Part shown: in pieces, positions 1 through 5,084 of the stretch
How positions within the stretch are numbered: the first letter of the stretch is position 1
Layout of the letters: each line of letters opens with the position of its first letter
Source of the DNA: Candidatus Bathyarchaeota archaeon
Lineage (GTDB): Archaea > Thermoproteota > Bathyarchaeia > 40CM-2-53-6
Length of the DNA stretch: 6,258 nucleotides
Assembly: GCA_005883695.1 (NCBI GenBank)
Contig: VBBV01000060.1
Location: 1-6,258 of the forward strand
Reading direction: 5' to 3'
Notes under the pieces: model-generated
The model's input: the letters and a program-made list of their open reading frames with translations, nothing else
Database searches by the model: none
What the model was told of the DNA's origin: nothing
Position numbers and translations under genes: made by a program

Positions 1-311
1 AAAAGCCCGGCGTTATTGATCAAAACGTGTAATTTGGAATATCTCTTCTGGAATTCTGCTGCAAGCTGCCGCACGGAATCGAGAGATGACAAGTCGGCGA
101 GGAAGAGATCGACTGAGTTGTTCTGGGATTCTTTCATTATTTCGGTCCTGGTAGTTTCGCCCTTCTCTGCGTTACGTGCGACCATGACTATGGTGGCGCC
201 CATTTTGGCAAGAGCGAGGCTGGCTGCTTTTCCGATACCGGAATTGGCTCCGGTAACCATGACAACTCTGTCTTTCATTGTTGTCATGTCCGAGACGTTT
301 CCGCTATTCAT
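1..311 (-). CDS. Short-chain dehydrogenase/reductase (SDR), N-terminal part, runs off left edge
   Basis: This is the first 103 codons of an NAD(P)-dependent oxidoreductase on the minus strand; the 3' part lies outside the window. The Rossmann-fold dinucleotide motif TGANSGIG is at residues 20-27, an acidic LADLSS segment that usually contacts the adenine ring is at about 71-76, and the NNAG motif is at 99-102. Together these define a classical SDR, closest in style to retinol dehydrogenase or WW-domain oxidoreductase-like members. The catalytic Ser/Tyr/Lys residues would lie beyond the window, so the substrate cannot be judged. I chose the ATG at 311 because a TATA box sits about 34 bases upstream. 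ATGs at residues 9 and 12 are alternatives, but they would lengthen the leader. The gene is divergent from the TetR gene at 401, with 89 bases between starts, which suggests control by that repressor. The family call is firm; the function is open. Confidence 0.93.
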   Translation of the reverse strand, partial: MNSGNVSDMTTMKDRVVMVTGANSGIGKAASLALAKMGATIVMVARNAEKGETTRTEIMKESQNNSVDLFLADLSSLDSVRQLAAEFQKRYSKLHVLINNAGL

Positions 312-326
312 TATCCGTCGGTAAAC

Positions 327-340
327 TGACTGGTGAGTCA
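327..340. promoter_or_regulatory. Inverted repeat, candidate TetR-family operator
   Basis: TGACTGGTGAGTCA has two perfect 5-base arms (TGACT/AGTCA) around a 4-base centre. Its size and TGAC...GTCA arms resemble operators of TetR-family repressors, and it sits between a divergent TetR gene and its SDR neighbour. It lies downstream of the SDR TATA box, around the predicted SDR transcript start. A near-identical direct repeat, CGTCGGTAA at 317-325 and CGTCGGTCA at 352-360, flanks it and may be a second binding element. The operator role is inferred from position and symmetry only. Confidence 0.5.
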
Positions 341-349
341 TTATTTAAA
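341..349 (-). promoter_or_regulatory. TATA box for the SDR gene
   Basis: Read on the minus strand this is TTTAAATAA, a good archaeal TATA box. Its centre is about 34 bases upstream of the SDR ATG at 311, which predicts a transcript start near 320 and a leader of only about ten bases. It directly abuts the inverted repeat at 327-340, so a repressor bound there would cover the region between TATA box and transcript start. Confidence 0.6.
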
Positions 350-360
350 CGCGTCGGTCA

Positions 361-370
361 TTTTTAAATA
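361..370 (+). promoter_or_regulatory. TATA box for the TetR gene
   Basis: TTTTTAAATA is a strong archaeal TATA-like element. Its centre is about 35 bases upstream of the ATG at 401, which predicts a transcript start near 391 and a leader of roughly ten bases. No Shine-Dalgarno sequence precedes the ATG. Confidence 0.6.
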
Positions 371-400
371 CAGCCCACGTGCACATGTCATAGTAGAAAG

Positions 401-1006
401 ATGCCCCGGGTCGTCCCTGAATACAAAGAAGAGGCCAAGACGCGGATTCTCTCAGCTGCAAACCGGGTCTTCGGCGAAAAGGGATACCGCCAAGCAACCA
501 TGGATGACGTGGCCAAGAAGCTAGGCGTCAGCAAGGGAGCAATCTACCTCTACTTTGCCAGCAAGGAGGAATTGTTCGAGGAGATCTGTCGAACAGAACC
601 CTTGGCTTTCAAAGAGATCCTCTACACCACCTTCAGCGAGAACAGAGAACCGCTAGAGAGCGCTGGCGAATTCTTCGACAAGATGCTCAAGCGCTACGGC
701 TCGAACTCGGGACTGAGCTTCGAAATATTCTCAGAGGCCTCGCACAACCCCGCCCTTCGAAGAGTGCTCAAAAAGACCCAGGACGAATATGCCGCGACCC
801 TGATGAGTTACTTGGAGGAGGGACGAAAGAGGGGCTTTATCGATAGAGACTTGGACTTGCGATCCATAACCTATGCTATGATCGCCTTGTGGAACGGGAT
901 CGAGACAATAGTTGTTACCGGGCTGCCGGTTGAAGACGCGAGACGGGCATGGCTGGAAGGATTCAAAGCCATATTCCTACAACCCCCAACGCACAAACGA
1001 AATTAG
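401..1006 (+). CDS. TetR/AcrR-family transcriptional regulator
   Basis: This 201-residue protein has the usual TetR length. The N-terminal DNA-binding domain spans about residues 11-58. It begins with a helix containing TRILSAANRVFGEKGY and is followed by the helix-turn-helix ATMDDVAKKLGVSKGAIYLYF at about 32-52 and then SKEEL, the typical TetR signature. The rest (about 65-195) is helical and variable, as expected for the ligand-binding and dimerisation domain; aromatic residues are seen at FEIFSEA and YAMIALWNGIE. It most likely acts as a homodimeric, ligand-released repressor in the cytoplasm. It is divergent from the SDR gene, and the shared 89-base promoter holds an operator-like inverted repeat, so autoregulation and control of the SDR are likely. 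The ligand is unknown. The ATG at 401 is supported by the TATA box 35 bases upstream and by the conserved domain starting a few residues in. Confidence 0.95.
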   Translation: MPRVVPEYKEEAKTRILSAANRVFGEKGYRQATMDDVAKKLGVSKGAIYLYFASKEELFEEICRTEPLAFKEILYTTFSENREPLESAGEFFDKMLKRYGSNSGLSFEIFSEASHNPALRRVLKKTQDEYAATLMSYLEEGRKRGFIDRDLDLRSITYAMIALWNGIETIVVTGLPVEDARRAWLEGFKAIFLQPPTHKRN

Positions 1007-1011
1007 CAGAA

Positions 1012-1039
1012 AGAACCGGAGAGCTAACTCTATGGTTCT
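1012..1039 (+). other. Strong stem-loop between the TetR and phosphoesterase genes
   Basis: The arms 1012-1023 and 1028-1039 pair over 12 positions, with one G-U pair and one mismatch, around the 4-base loop CTAA. The hairpin begins six bases after the TetR stop codon. No T-tract follows, so it is not a textbook intrinsic terminator. It could be a 3'-end processing or stability element of the TetR transcript, or a binding site just upstream of the next promoter. Confidence 0.5.
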
Positions 1040-1046
1040 GAGATAG

Positions 1047-1055
1047 TCATAAAAC
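1047..1055 (+). promoter_or_regulatory. Possible TATA box for the phosphoesterase gene
   Basis: TCATAAAAC is a modest TATA-like match centred about 25 bases before the ATG at 1076. If used, it would give an essentially leaderless transcript. Read-through from the TetR gene is the alternative. Confidence 0.35.
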
Positions 1056-1075
1056 GGGTTTCCTGTGTTGTCCTA

Positions 1076-2098
1076 ATGCTTCACATGCCTGCGGGGAAGC
1101 AACAAACAGGCGGCATTGGCTCTGGCAAAACTGATCACGTTGTGATCATTTTCAAGGAAAATCATACCTTCGACAATTACTTCGGCACCTTTCCCGGCGT
1201 TAACGGAATGAACATGCCGAGGTCCCCTAATCCGCCACCACTGGACCCGGACCATCGACATGGCGCGTGGTTGACCAGGCAGACGACATCGGTCCGCCAG
1301 CAATTTGTTGAGGTTGACATTCCATCCTATTTTGCGTATGCCAGAAAGTTCACTCTATGTGACCAGTACTTCACGGATGTTGCGGGACCATCTACGCCGA
1401 ACCATTTGATGGTGTTGGCAGCCGATTCTCCCTTCATCGACAATCCGCACCCGGGCGATCTTTCAAGGATATCTTCGTCGCTTCCGCTACTTCTTGACCA
1501 GAACAACATGACTTGGGGAAACTATGGAGGATACGCGTTTCAGTATCTGAGCAATGTTGGTAGTAGGAACAAGTTCACGTCGGACCAGTTCGCGAAGGAC
1601 GCCGCGTCTGGAAGGCTACCCAATGTCTCATGGGTTTATGCAACGAGCCAGTTTGACGAGCATCCTCCTGACCGTGGGAAGGGCTCGATGGGGAACGTGA
1701 CGACTGGTATGCAGTGGACCGTGGACCAGGTGAATGCTATTGTGAGGGGAGGGCTGTGGAGGAATGTTGCTATTTTCATAACATGGGATGATTGGGGCGG
1801 GTGGTACGATCACGTAGGCCCGCCGAATGTCGAGTCGTGGAAGCTGGCGACTCCGCAGCCATCCTACAAGGGGACACAGTTCCGGTACGGCTCACGGGTC
1901 CCATGTCTGGTATTGGGTCCGTATGCGAAGAGTGGCTACATTTCGAAGAAGTTACACTCGCATGTCAGCCTGGTGAAGTTCTGCGAATCCCTGTTTGGGC
2001 TGCCTAGCCTGAACCAGCGGGACGCGCAGACCGATGACATGTCTGACTGTTTCAATTTCCAGCAAACCCCTACCCAGCCGCCTCCGTCAAAACCTTGA
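1076..2098 (+). CDS. Phosphoesterase of the AcpA/phospholipase C family (alkaline phosphatase superfamily)
   Basis: This 340-residue metal-dependent phosphoesterase probably cleaves a phosphate mono- or diester; the substrate cannot be read from sequence. Family landmarks occur in order: KENHTFDNYFGTFPG at 27-41; DQYFTDVAGPSTPNH at 96-110, matching the GPT.PNR-like segment of the family; DEHPPDR at 194-200; ITWDDWGGWYDHVGPP at 235-250; and GSRVPCLVLGPYAKSGYI at 272-289. By comparison with AcpA, Glu28, Asn29, Asp238 and Asp239 are candidate metal ligands, so the site looks intact. Bacterial phospholipases C and acid phosphatases of this family are often longer and usually exported. Here the frame is closed by a TAA at 1025-1027 and shows no upstream start, and residues 1-20 are polar, so no signal peptide is visible. 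The tail is proline-rich (340 ends TPTQPPPSKP). Starts at 1076 or 1085 are both possible; 1076 fits the TATA-like box. It could be cytoplasmic or exported by an unrecognised route. Confidence 0.92.
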   Translation: MLHMPAGKQQTGGIGSGKTDHVVIIFKENHTFDNYFGTFPGVNGMNMPRSPNPPPLDPDHRHGAWLTRQTTSVRQQFVEVDIPSYFAYARKFTLCDQYFTDVAGPSTPNHLMVLAADSPFIDNPHPGDLSRISSSLPLLLDQNNMTWGNYGGYAFQYLSNVGSRNKFTSDQFAKDAASGRLPNVSWVYATSQFDEHPPDRGKGSMGNVTTGMQWTVDQVNAIVRGGLWRNVAIFITWDDWGGWYDHVGPPNVESWKLATPQPSYKGTQFRYGSRVPCLVLGPYAKSGYISKKLHSHVSLVKFCESLFGLPSLNQRDAQTDDMSDCFNFQQTPTQPPPSKP

Positions 2099-2138
2099 CG
2101 ATCCGATTTGATGGGGCCAAACACCATAGATAAAGAGG

Positions 2139-2150
2139 TATACTAGTATA
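2139..2150. repeat. Perfect 12-base palindrome TATACTAGTATA
   Basis: The sequence TATACTAGTATA is its own reverse complement. It lies 41 bases after the phosphoesterase stop and about 100 bases before the next start. It could be a protein-binding site, a TATA-like element usable in either direction, or chance symmetry in AT-rich sequence. Confidence 0.45.
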
Positions 2151-2187
2151 GAAATGGATATTTCAGCAGGAACCCAATACTAGAACA

Positions 2188-2222
2188 TTCCCTAGAAACC
2201 TAAACGGTTATAGGGCTAGGAA
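2188..2222. promoter_or_regulatory. Nested inverted repeats in the RHH gene upstream region, with a TATA-like core
   Basis: Three inverted pairs share roughly one centre: CCCTA (2190-2194) with TAGGG (2211-2215), AACC (2197-2200) with GGTT (2206-2209), and TTCC.TAG (2188-2195) with CTAGGAA (2216-2222). The right side contains GGTTATAGGG, a possible TATA box about 38 bases before the TTG start at 2248. TTCCCTAGAA at 2188-2197 is a TTC-N4-GAA element, a pattern also found in the 5' region of the paralogous gene near 5714-5723. Autoregulatory binding by the RHH protein is a reasonable guess. The symmetry is seen; the function is inferred. Confidence 0.4.
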
Positions 2223-2247
2223 CCTTTCTCCATTAAGGACTCGTTAT

Positions 2248-2805
2248 TTGGGCACGACGAGAAAGGAACCGCGCACTCCTACTAAGCAACATAAGGCTCG
2301 GACACACGTATCCCTTCGGTTACACACTGATGTTTACGAGAAGCTCAAGAAGGAGGCTAAAGAGAAGCAGATCAGTGTGAGCGATATTGCGTCCCAGGGG
2401 ATCAGGCGATACGTCGACTGGGATCTACCAGCAGAAAGATTCGGTCAGGTGTCTGTCCCTAAACCTGTGATTAAGTTGCTGTACGAGAAGCTGGACGAGG
2501 ATGAGGCCCGAGAAGTTGGCCGTAAACAAGGTGAAGCTATGACAGAGTTCGCTACATTCTACTACAAAACAGCTAGTCTTGAGAAATATCTCGACCTACT
2601 AGATCTTCAATCCATCCCCTCCCAAATCACCTACGAGCACACGTTCAACGGAAAAACACACACTGTTATTCTTCGACATAATAGAGGGCTCCGAACTTCT
2701 CAAAGCCTAGGCGAGGCCCTTCGAGTTATGATGAATAGTATCGGGAGGCTTGCAATTATCAAAGAAACTGATGAGCAAGTTCTCGCCACAACGGACAAGT
2801 CGTAA
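2248..2805 (+). CDS. RHH (CopG/MetJ/Arc-type) DNA-binding protein with conserved C-terminal domain of unknown function, paralogue 1
   Basis: This is a 185-residue protein. After a basic, Thr/Lys-rich leader (1-19), residues 20-57 form a ribbon-helix-helix: strand HVSLRLH, helix A DVYEKLKKEAKEK, then ISVSDIASQGIRRYV as helix B. RHH proteins bind operators as dimers through the paired strands. Residues 58-183 form a second domain with the motifs ERFGQVSV (63-70), DEAREVGRKQGE (85-96), TVILRHNRG (139-147) and ETDEQVLA (173-180). The gene at 5085-5771 has the same order and motifs (EKFGLVTI, EQARDLGRKSGE, VVILRHDCG, ETEDQIVA), so the two are paralogues along the whole core. I cannot assign the second domain; it may sense a ligand or form oligomers. 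No in-frame ATG exists upstream back to the TAG at 2149-2151. The TTG at 2248 is therefore the likeliest start, and a later start would remove the basic leader. It likely acts as a cytoplasmic transcription factor. Confidence 0.85.
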   Translation: MGTTRKEPRTPTKQHKARTHVSLRLHTDVYEKLKKEAKEKQISVSDIASQGIRRYVDWDLPAERFGQVSVPKPVIKLLYEKLDEDEAREVGRKQGEAMTEFATFYYKTASLEKYLDLLDLQSIPSQITYEHTFNGKTHTVILRHNRGLRTSQSLGEALRVMMNSIGRLAIIKETDEQVLATTDKS

Positions 2806-2864
2806 AGGTATCCGAGCGACTCAGATCGTAGTCTAAGACAGGCTTTAGCACGCGGTCGCTGGAA

Positions 2865-2891
2865 CATGACCCCCTGATCTATTCGGTCATG
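2865..2891. terminator. Hairpin in the convergent gap, possible bidirectional 3' end element
   Basis: CATGACC (2865-2871) pairs perfectly with GGTCATG (2885-2891) around a 13-base loop. It lies 60 bases past the plus-strand RHH stop and 33 bases past the minus-strand cupredoxin stop, where two converging transcripts must end. No T-tract follows on either strand, so termination is a positional inference. A wider pair, AGCGAC near 2812 with GTCGCT at 2855-2860, lies just upstream. Confidence 0.35.
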
Positions 2892-2923
2892 CTTTGTCGG
2901 TCGGACCACTACGTGTGCTAGTA

Positions 2924-3358
2924 TTATCCTTGAACCAGGATCGTTCCAGTCATCTGCGGAGGGTGGAATTTACAATTGAAGGTAAAACTTCCAGCTTGGC
3001 TGGTTGTGATTGTTATGTTCGCGTTCTGGATCGTACTAGATTCGGCGGCGACGACCACGTCATTTGCGTACGGTGCGCCTATCGTGAACGAGTGGTGCTG
3101 GTCCGTGGGGTTGTAGAAGTGAATGTTAACGGTGTCACCCTTGTTGACCACGATGAGGTTTGACGAGTAGACATAATCTGAGTTGAGGTTTGATGGTGCG
3201 CTGAAGCTCAGATCTTGGGCAAACAAGTAAACGTCTCGTGTCTGAGGTGCGGGGCTCGGATTCGAGAGATAACTGGTTGCCGCTCCAGTAGCTCCTCCAA
3301 CAATTGCCGCCAGTAATACGACCGCAATCAAGAGATTGCGTGTGCTCCAGGTGACCAT
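2924..3358 (-). CDS. Membrane-anchored cupredoxin (type 1 blue-copper protein)
   Basis: This 144-residue small electron carrier is predicted to sit on the outer face of the cytoplasmic membrane. Residues 8-30 (RNLLIAVVLLAAIVGGATGAATS) form one hydrophobic segment without a clear cleavage site, so it is probably an N-terminal anchor. A linker rich in Ser and Pro (31-40) leads to a beta-rich cupredoxin domain at about 43-144. The copper ligands are visible: His89 in DQHHSFTIG, then Cys129, His132 and Met136 in FNCKFHPPQMTG. The C-x2-H-x3-M loop is close to the plastocyanin/halocyanin arrangement. Thaumarchaeota use many such proteins in respiratory chains; the partner here is unknown. The ATG at 3358 is preferred over the in-frame TTG at 3370 because a TATA box (CCTTTTAAC on the minus strand) lies 28 bases upstream, which gives a leaderless message. 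The gene is divergent from the propeller gene at 3496. Confidence 0.9.
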   Translation of the reverse strand: MVTWSTRNLLIAVVLLAAIVGGATGAATSYLSNPSPAPQTRDVYLFAQDLSFSAPSNLNSDYVYSSNLIVVNKGDTVNIHFYNPTDQHHSFTIGAPYANDVVVAAESSTIQNANITITTSQAGSFTFNCKFHPPQMTGTILVQG

Positions 3359-3381
3359 AAATCCTATCAAGCAACGATGAA

Positions 3382-3390
3382 GTTAAAAGG
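3382..3390 (-). promoter_or_regulatory. TATA box for the cupredoxin gene
   Basis: On the minus strand this reads CCTTTTAAC, centred 28 bases upstream of the ATG at 3358. The predicted transcript start falls at or within a few bases of that ATG. A second AT-rich element, ACTATATTGG on the minus strand at about 3397-3406, is farther away. Confidence 0.5.
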
Positions 3391-3456
3391 TTTTACCAAT
3401 ATAGTTCCTTTCAGACTCGGAAGTGTGTGGATTTGTAATCACTTGTGGACACGCGC

Positions 3457-3466
3457 AATATATCCC
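3457..3466 (+). promoter_or_regulatory. TATA box for the Asp-box protein gene
   Basis: CAATATATCC is centred about 34 bases before the TTG start at 3496, predicting a transcript start near 3487 and a leader of about ten bases. This spacing matches the SDR and TetR promoters and supports the TTG start. Confidence 0.55.
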
Positions 3467-3495
3467 ATGACAACTCATAGTCGCCAGAAACATCC

Positions 3496-4983
3496 TTGAG
3501 CAACGAATTATCCGCTCAGAACAAAACAGACACCTTAGCGCGCCTTCTACAAGTGTCGTCGATCCTACTGGTAATAGGACTCAGCGCACTATTCTCGATC
3601 GGAAGTGCAAGAGCAGCCATCTTTGCGTTCACAAATTATGAGCTCGGAAACACTCCGGGTGTCAACTGTCCCAACACCCAGGGAAACTGCTACAACTTCG
3701 CAGCAGAACCGGCAATAAAAGCTGACCATGCCGGAAACTTCTACTCGTCTTCAGAGAACGGGCTATCAGGAGGAACTGACGCCTGGAAGTCCACCGATGC
3801 TGGGCTCCACTACGTCTCGCTGGCGTCGCCTAACAGCGCTTCGGCGGCAGGTACTCAGTTTTCACCAGCGGGTGGAGACACAGACCTTGCCGTCGCACCA
3901 GCCCTGAACGGCAATGGCTTCTACAATGTCTACGTGGCAAGTCTCGCGCTGACAAACGTGTATGTGAGCACTAGCACTGACGGAGGCAATACATGGCTGC
4001 TTAACCCGACAGGCGCTTCGATACCGGGCGACGATAGGCCCTGGATTGCAGCCGACGGCGCTAACAAGGTCTGCGTCTCCTACCACAGTATCACCGCGAC
4101 AAACGATATCTTCGTAACCTGCAGCAGCGACGCCGGGACAACCTTCGCGCAGACAGGGAACGCCTTCGATATGAACCACCTCTGGCTTGCGTCTTTCCAG
4201 AATGAGATCGGAAATCTTGCAATCGATCCGATCAGCCACAACATCTACCAGTCCCTAAGCGGAATCGCCAGCGCGACCGAGACGACATGTCTCAACTGCG
4301 GCCTGCACGCGGTCTGGCTAGCCGTATCCACCGACGGCGGCGCGACCTTCACCGACCATCCAGTGTATGTCAACCCTGACGCTTCCGTGAGTTACGGGCA
4401 CCAATTCGTTAACATCAGTGTCGACATGGCAGGAAATATCTATCTTGTATTCAGTGATGATCACAACCTCTACTACAGCTTCTCCACGAATCAGGGAACG
4501 GGCTGGTCTGTTCCAGCACAGATCAACCAGAGCCCATCCGCTACCGCCATTATGCCTTGGAGCGTTGCTGGTGGAGCGGGCAAACTGGATGTTGTCTGGT
4601 ACGGCACGTCCTACTACGATGGCGTGAACACGCCAGACAATTATCCCTCGAATGCTGCATGGTACGTCTACCTTGCACAAAACCTCCAGGCGACGAGTCC
4701 GGGCAGCCTGTTCTCTCAGCAAGCTGCGACACCAGTTGTCCATAACGGCGGTGTATGCGAGTCAGGCGCGACCTGCACTGGAAACAGGGACTTGTACGAT
4801 GATTTCGGGGTGGCAGCGAGCCCGGTAACTGGTATGGCCTCAATTGTCTACAGCGACGACCAGTACAGCAACACGCCGACGCATCCGGCTGCTCCTAGCT
4901 GTACTCCGAGCAGAACCAACACGGGTTACTGCGACAGCACAAACATTGCAACTCAAACATCTGGCACCGGAATATTCCCATAG
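3496..4983 (+). CDS. Secreted Asp-box (BNR/sialidase-like) beta-propeller protein
   Basis: This 495-residue protein has a signal peptide: polar N-region 1-15, hydrophobic core about 17-36, and a cleavage-like SARA-AI site near residue 40. The mature part shows Asp-boxes (S-x-D-x-G-x-T-W) at 99-106 (STDAGLHY, weak), 160-167 (STDGGNTW), 210-217 (SSDAGTTF), 278-285 (STDGGATF) and 330-337 (STNQGTGW, weak), the hallmark of sialidase-type propellers. A DDRPWIAAD motif follows the second box at 179-187. I find no FRIP motif, so sialidase activity is not supported; a binding or structural role is equally likely. All ten cysteines fall in close pairs (58/65, 193/209, 265/268, 421/427, 469/479), suggesting five disulfides outside the cell. 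No C-terminal anchor is visible. The TTG start is chosen because no ATG or GTG precedes the signal peptide in frame and a TATA box lies 34 bases upstream. The gene is divergent from the cupredoxin gene. Confidence 0.85.
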   Translation: MSNELSAQNKTDTLARLLQVSSILLVIGLSALFSIGSARAAIFAFTNYELGNTPGVNCPNTQGNCYNFAAEPAIKADHAGNFYSSSENGLSGGTDAWKSTDAGLHYVSLASPNSASAAGTQFSPAGGDTDLAVAPALNGNGFYNVYVASLALTNVYVSTSTDGGNTWLLNPTGASIPGDDRPWIAADGANKVCVSYHSITATNDIFVTCSSDAGTTFAQTGNAFDMNHLWLASFQNEIGNLAIDPISHNIYQSLSGIASATETTCLNCGLHAVWLAVSTDGGATFTDHPVYVNPDASVSYGHQFVNISVDMAGNIYLVFSDDHNLYYSFSTNQGTGWSVPAQINQSPSATAIMPWSVAGGAGKLDVVWYGTSYYDGVNTPDNYPSNAAWYVYLAQNLQATSPGSLFSQQAATPVVHNGGVCESGATCTGNRDLYDDFGVAASPVTGMASIVYSDDQYSNTPTHPAAPSCTPSRTNTGYCDSTNIATQTSGTGIFP

Positions 4984-4998
4984 GACTATCTCATCCGA

Positions 4999-5038
4999 GA
5001 GCCAGAGGCGTCAAGTCTCTTGGCTCCTCTCCCTTTTT
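4999..5038 (+). terminator. Hairpin plus T-tract terminator after the Asp-box gene
   Basis: GAGCCAGAG (4999-5007) pairs with CTCTTGGCTC (5017-5026) with one bulged T, leaving a loop of about nine bases. It is followed within eight bases by TTTTT at 5034-5038 in a pyrimidine-rich run. The hairpin starts 15 bases after the stop codon. The T-tract alone would suit archaeal termination. The signal is directional and serves the plus strand. Confidence 0.6.
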
Positions 5039-5084
5039 CTTGGCATCTTCTACCCCGCTCAAACCGTGCTCGGACTCAACGGCT

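Noticed and set aside
16..324. Plus-strand open frame opposite the SDR gene
   Set aside because: The minus strand encodes clear SDR motifs here (TGANSGIG, NNAG); the plus-strand translation shows no family features.
3468..3500. Short ATG-initiated frame (ten codons) ending in TGA that overlaps the TTG start at 3496
   Set aside because: Its ATG lies only a few bases from the TATA box at 3457-3466, so it should be upstream of the transcript start and untranslated.
3862..4239. Minus-strand frame of 125 codons inside the Asp-box gene
   Set aside because: It is an antisense shadow of a gene with a signal peptide and Asp-boxes; its translation has no recognisable domain or promoter. The similar frame at 4318-4743 is rejected for the same reason.
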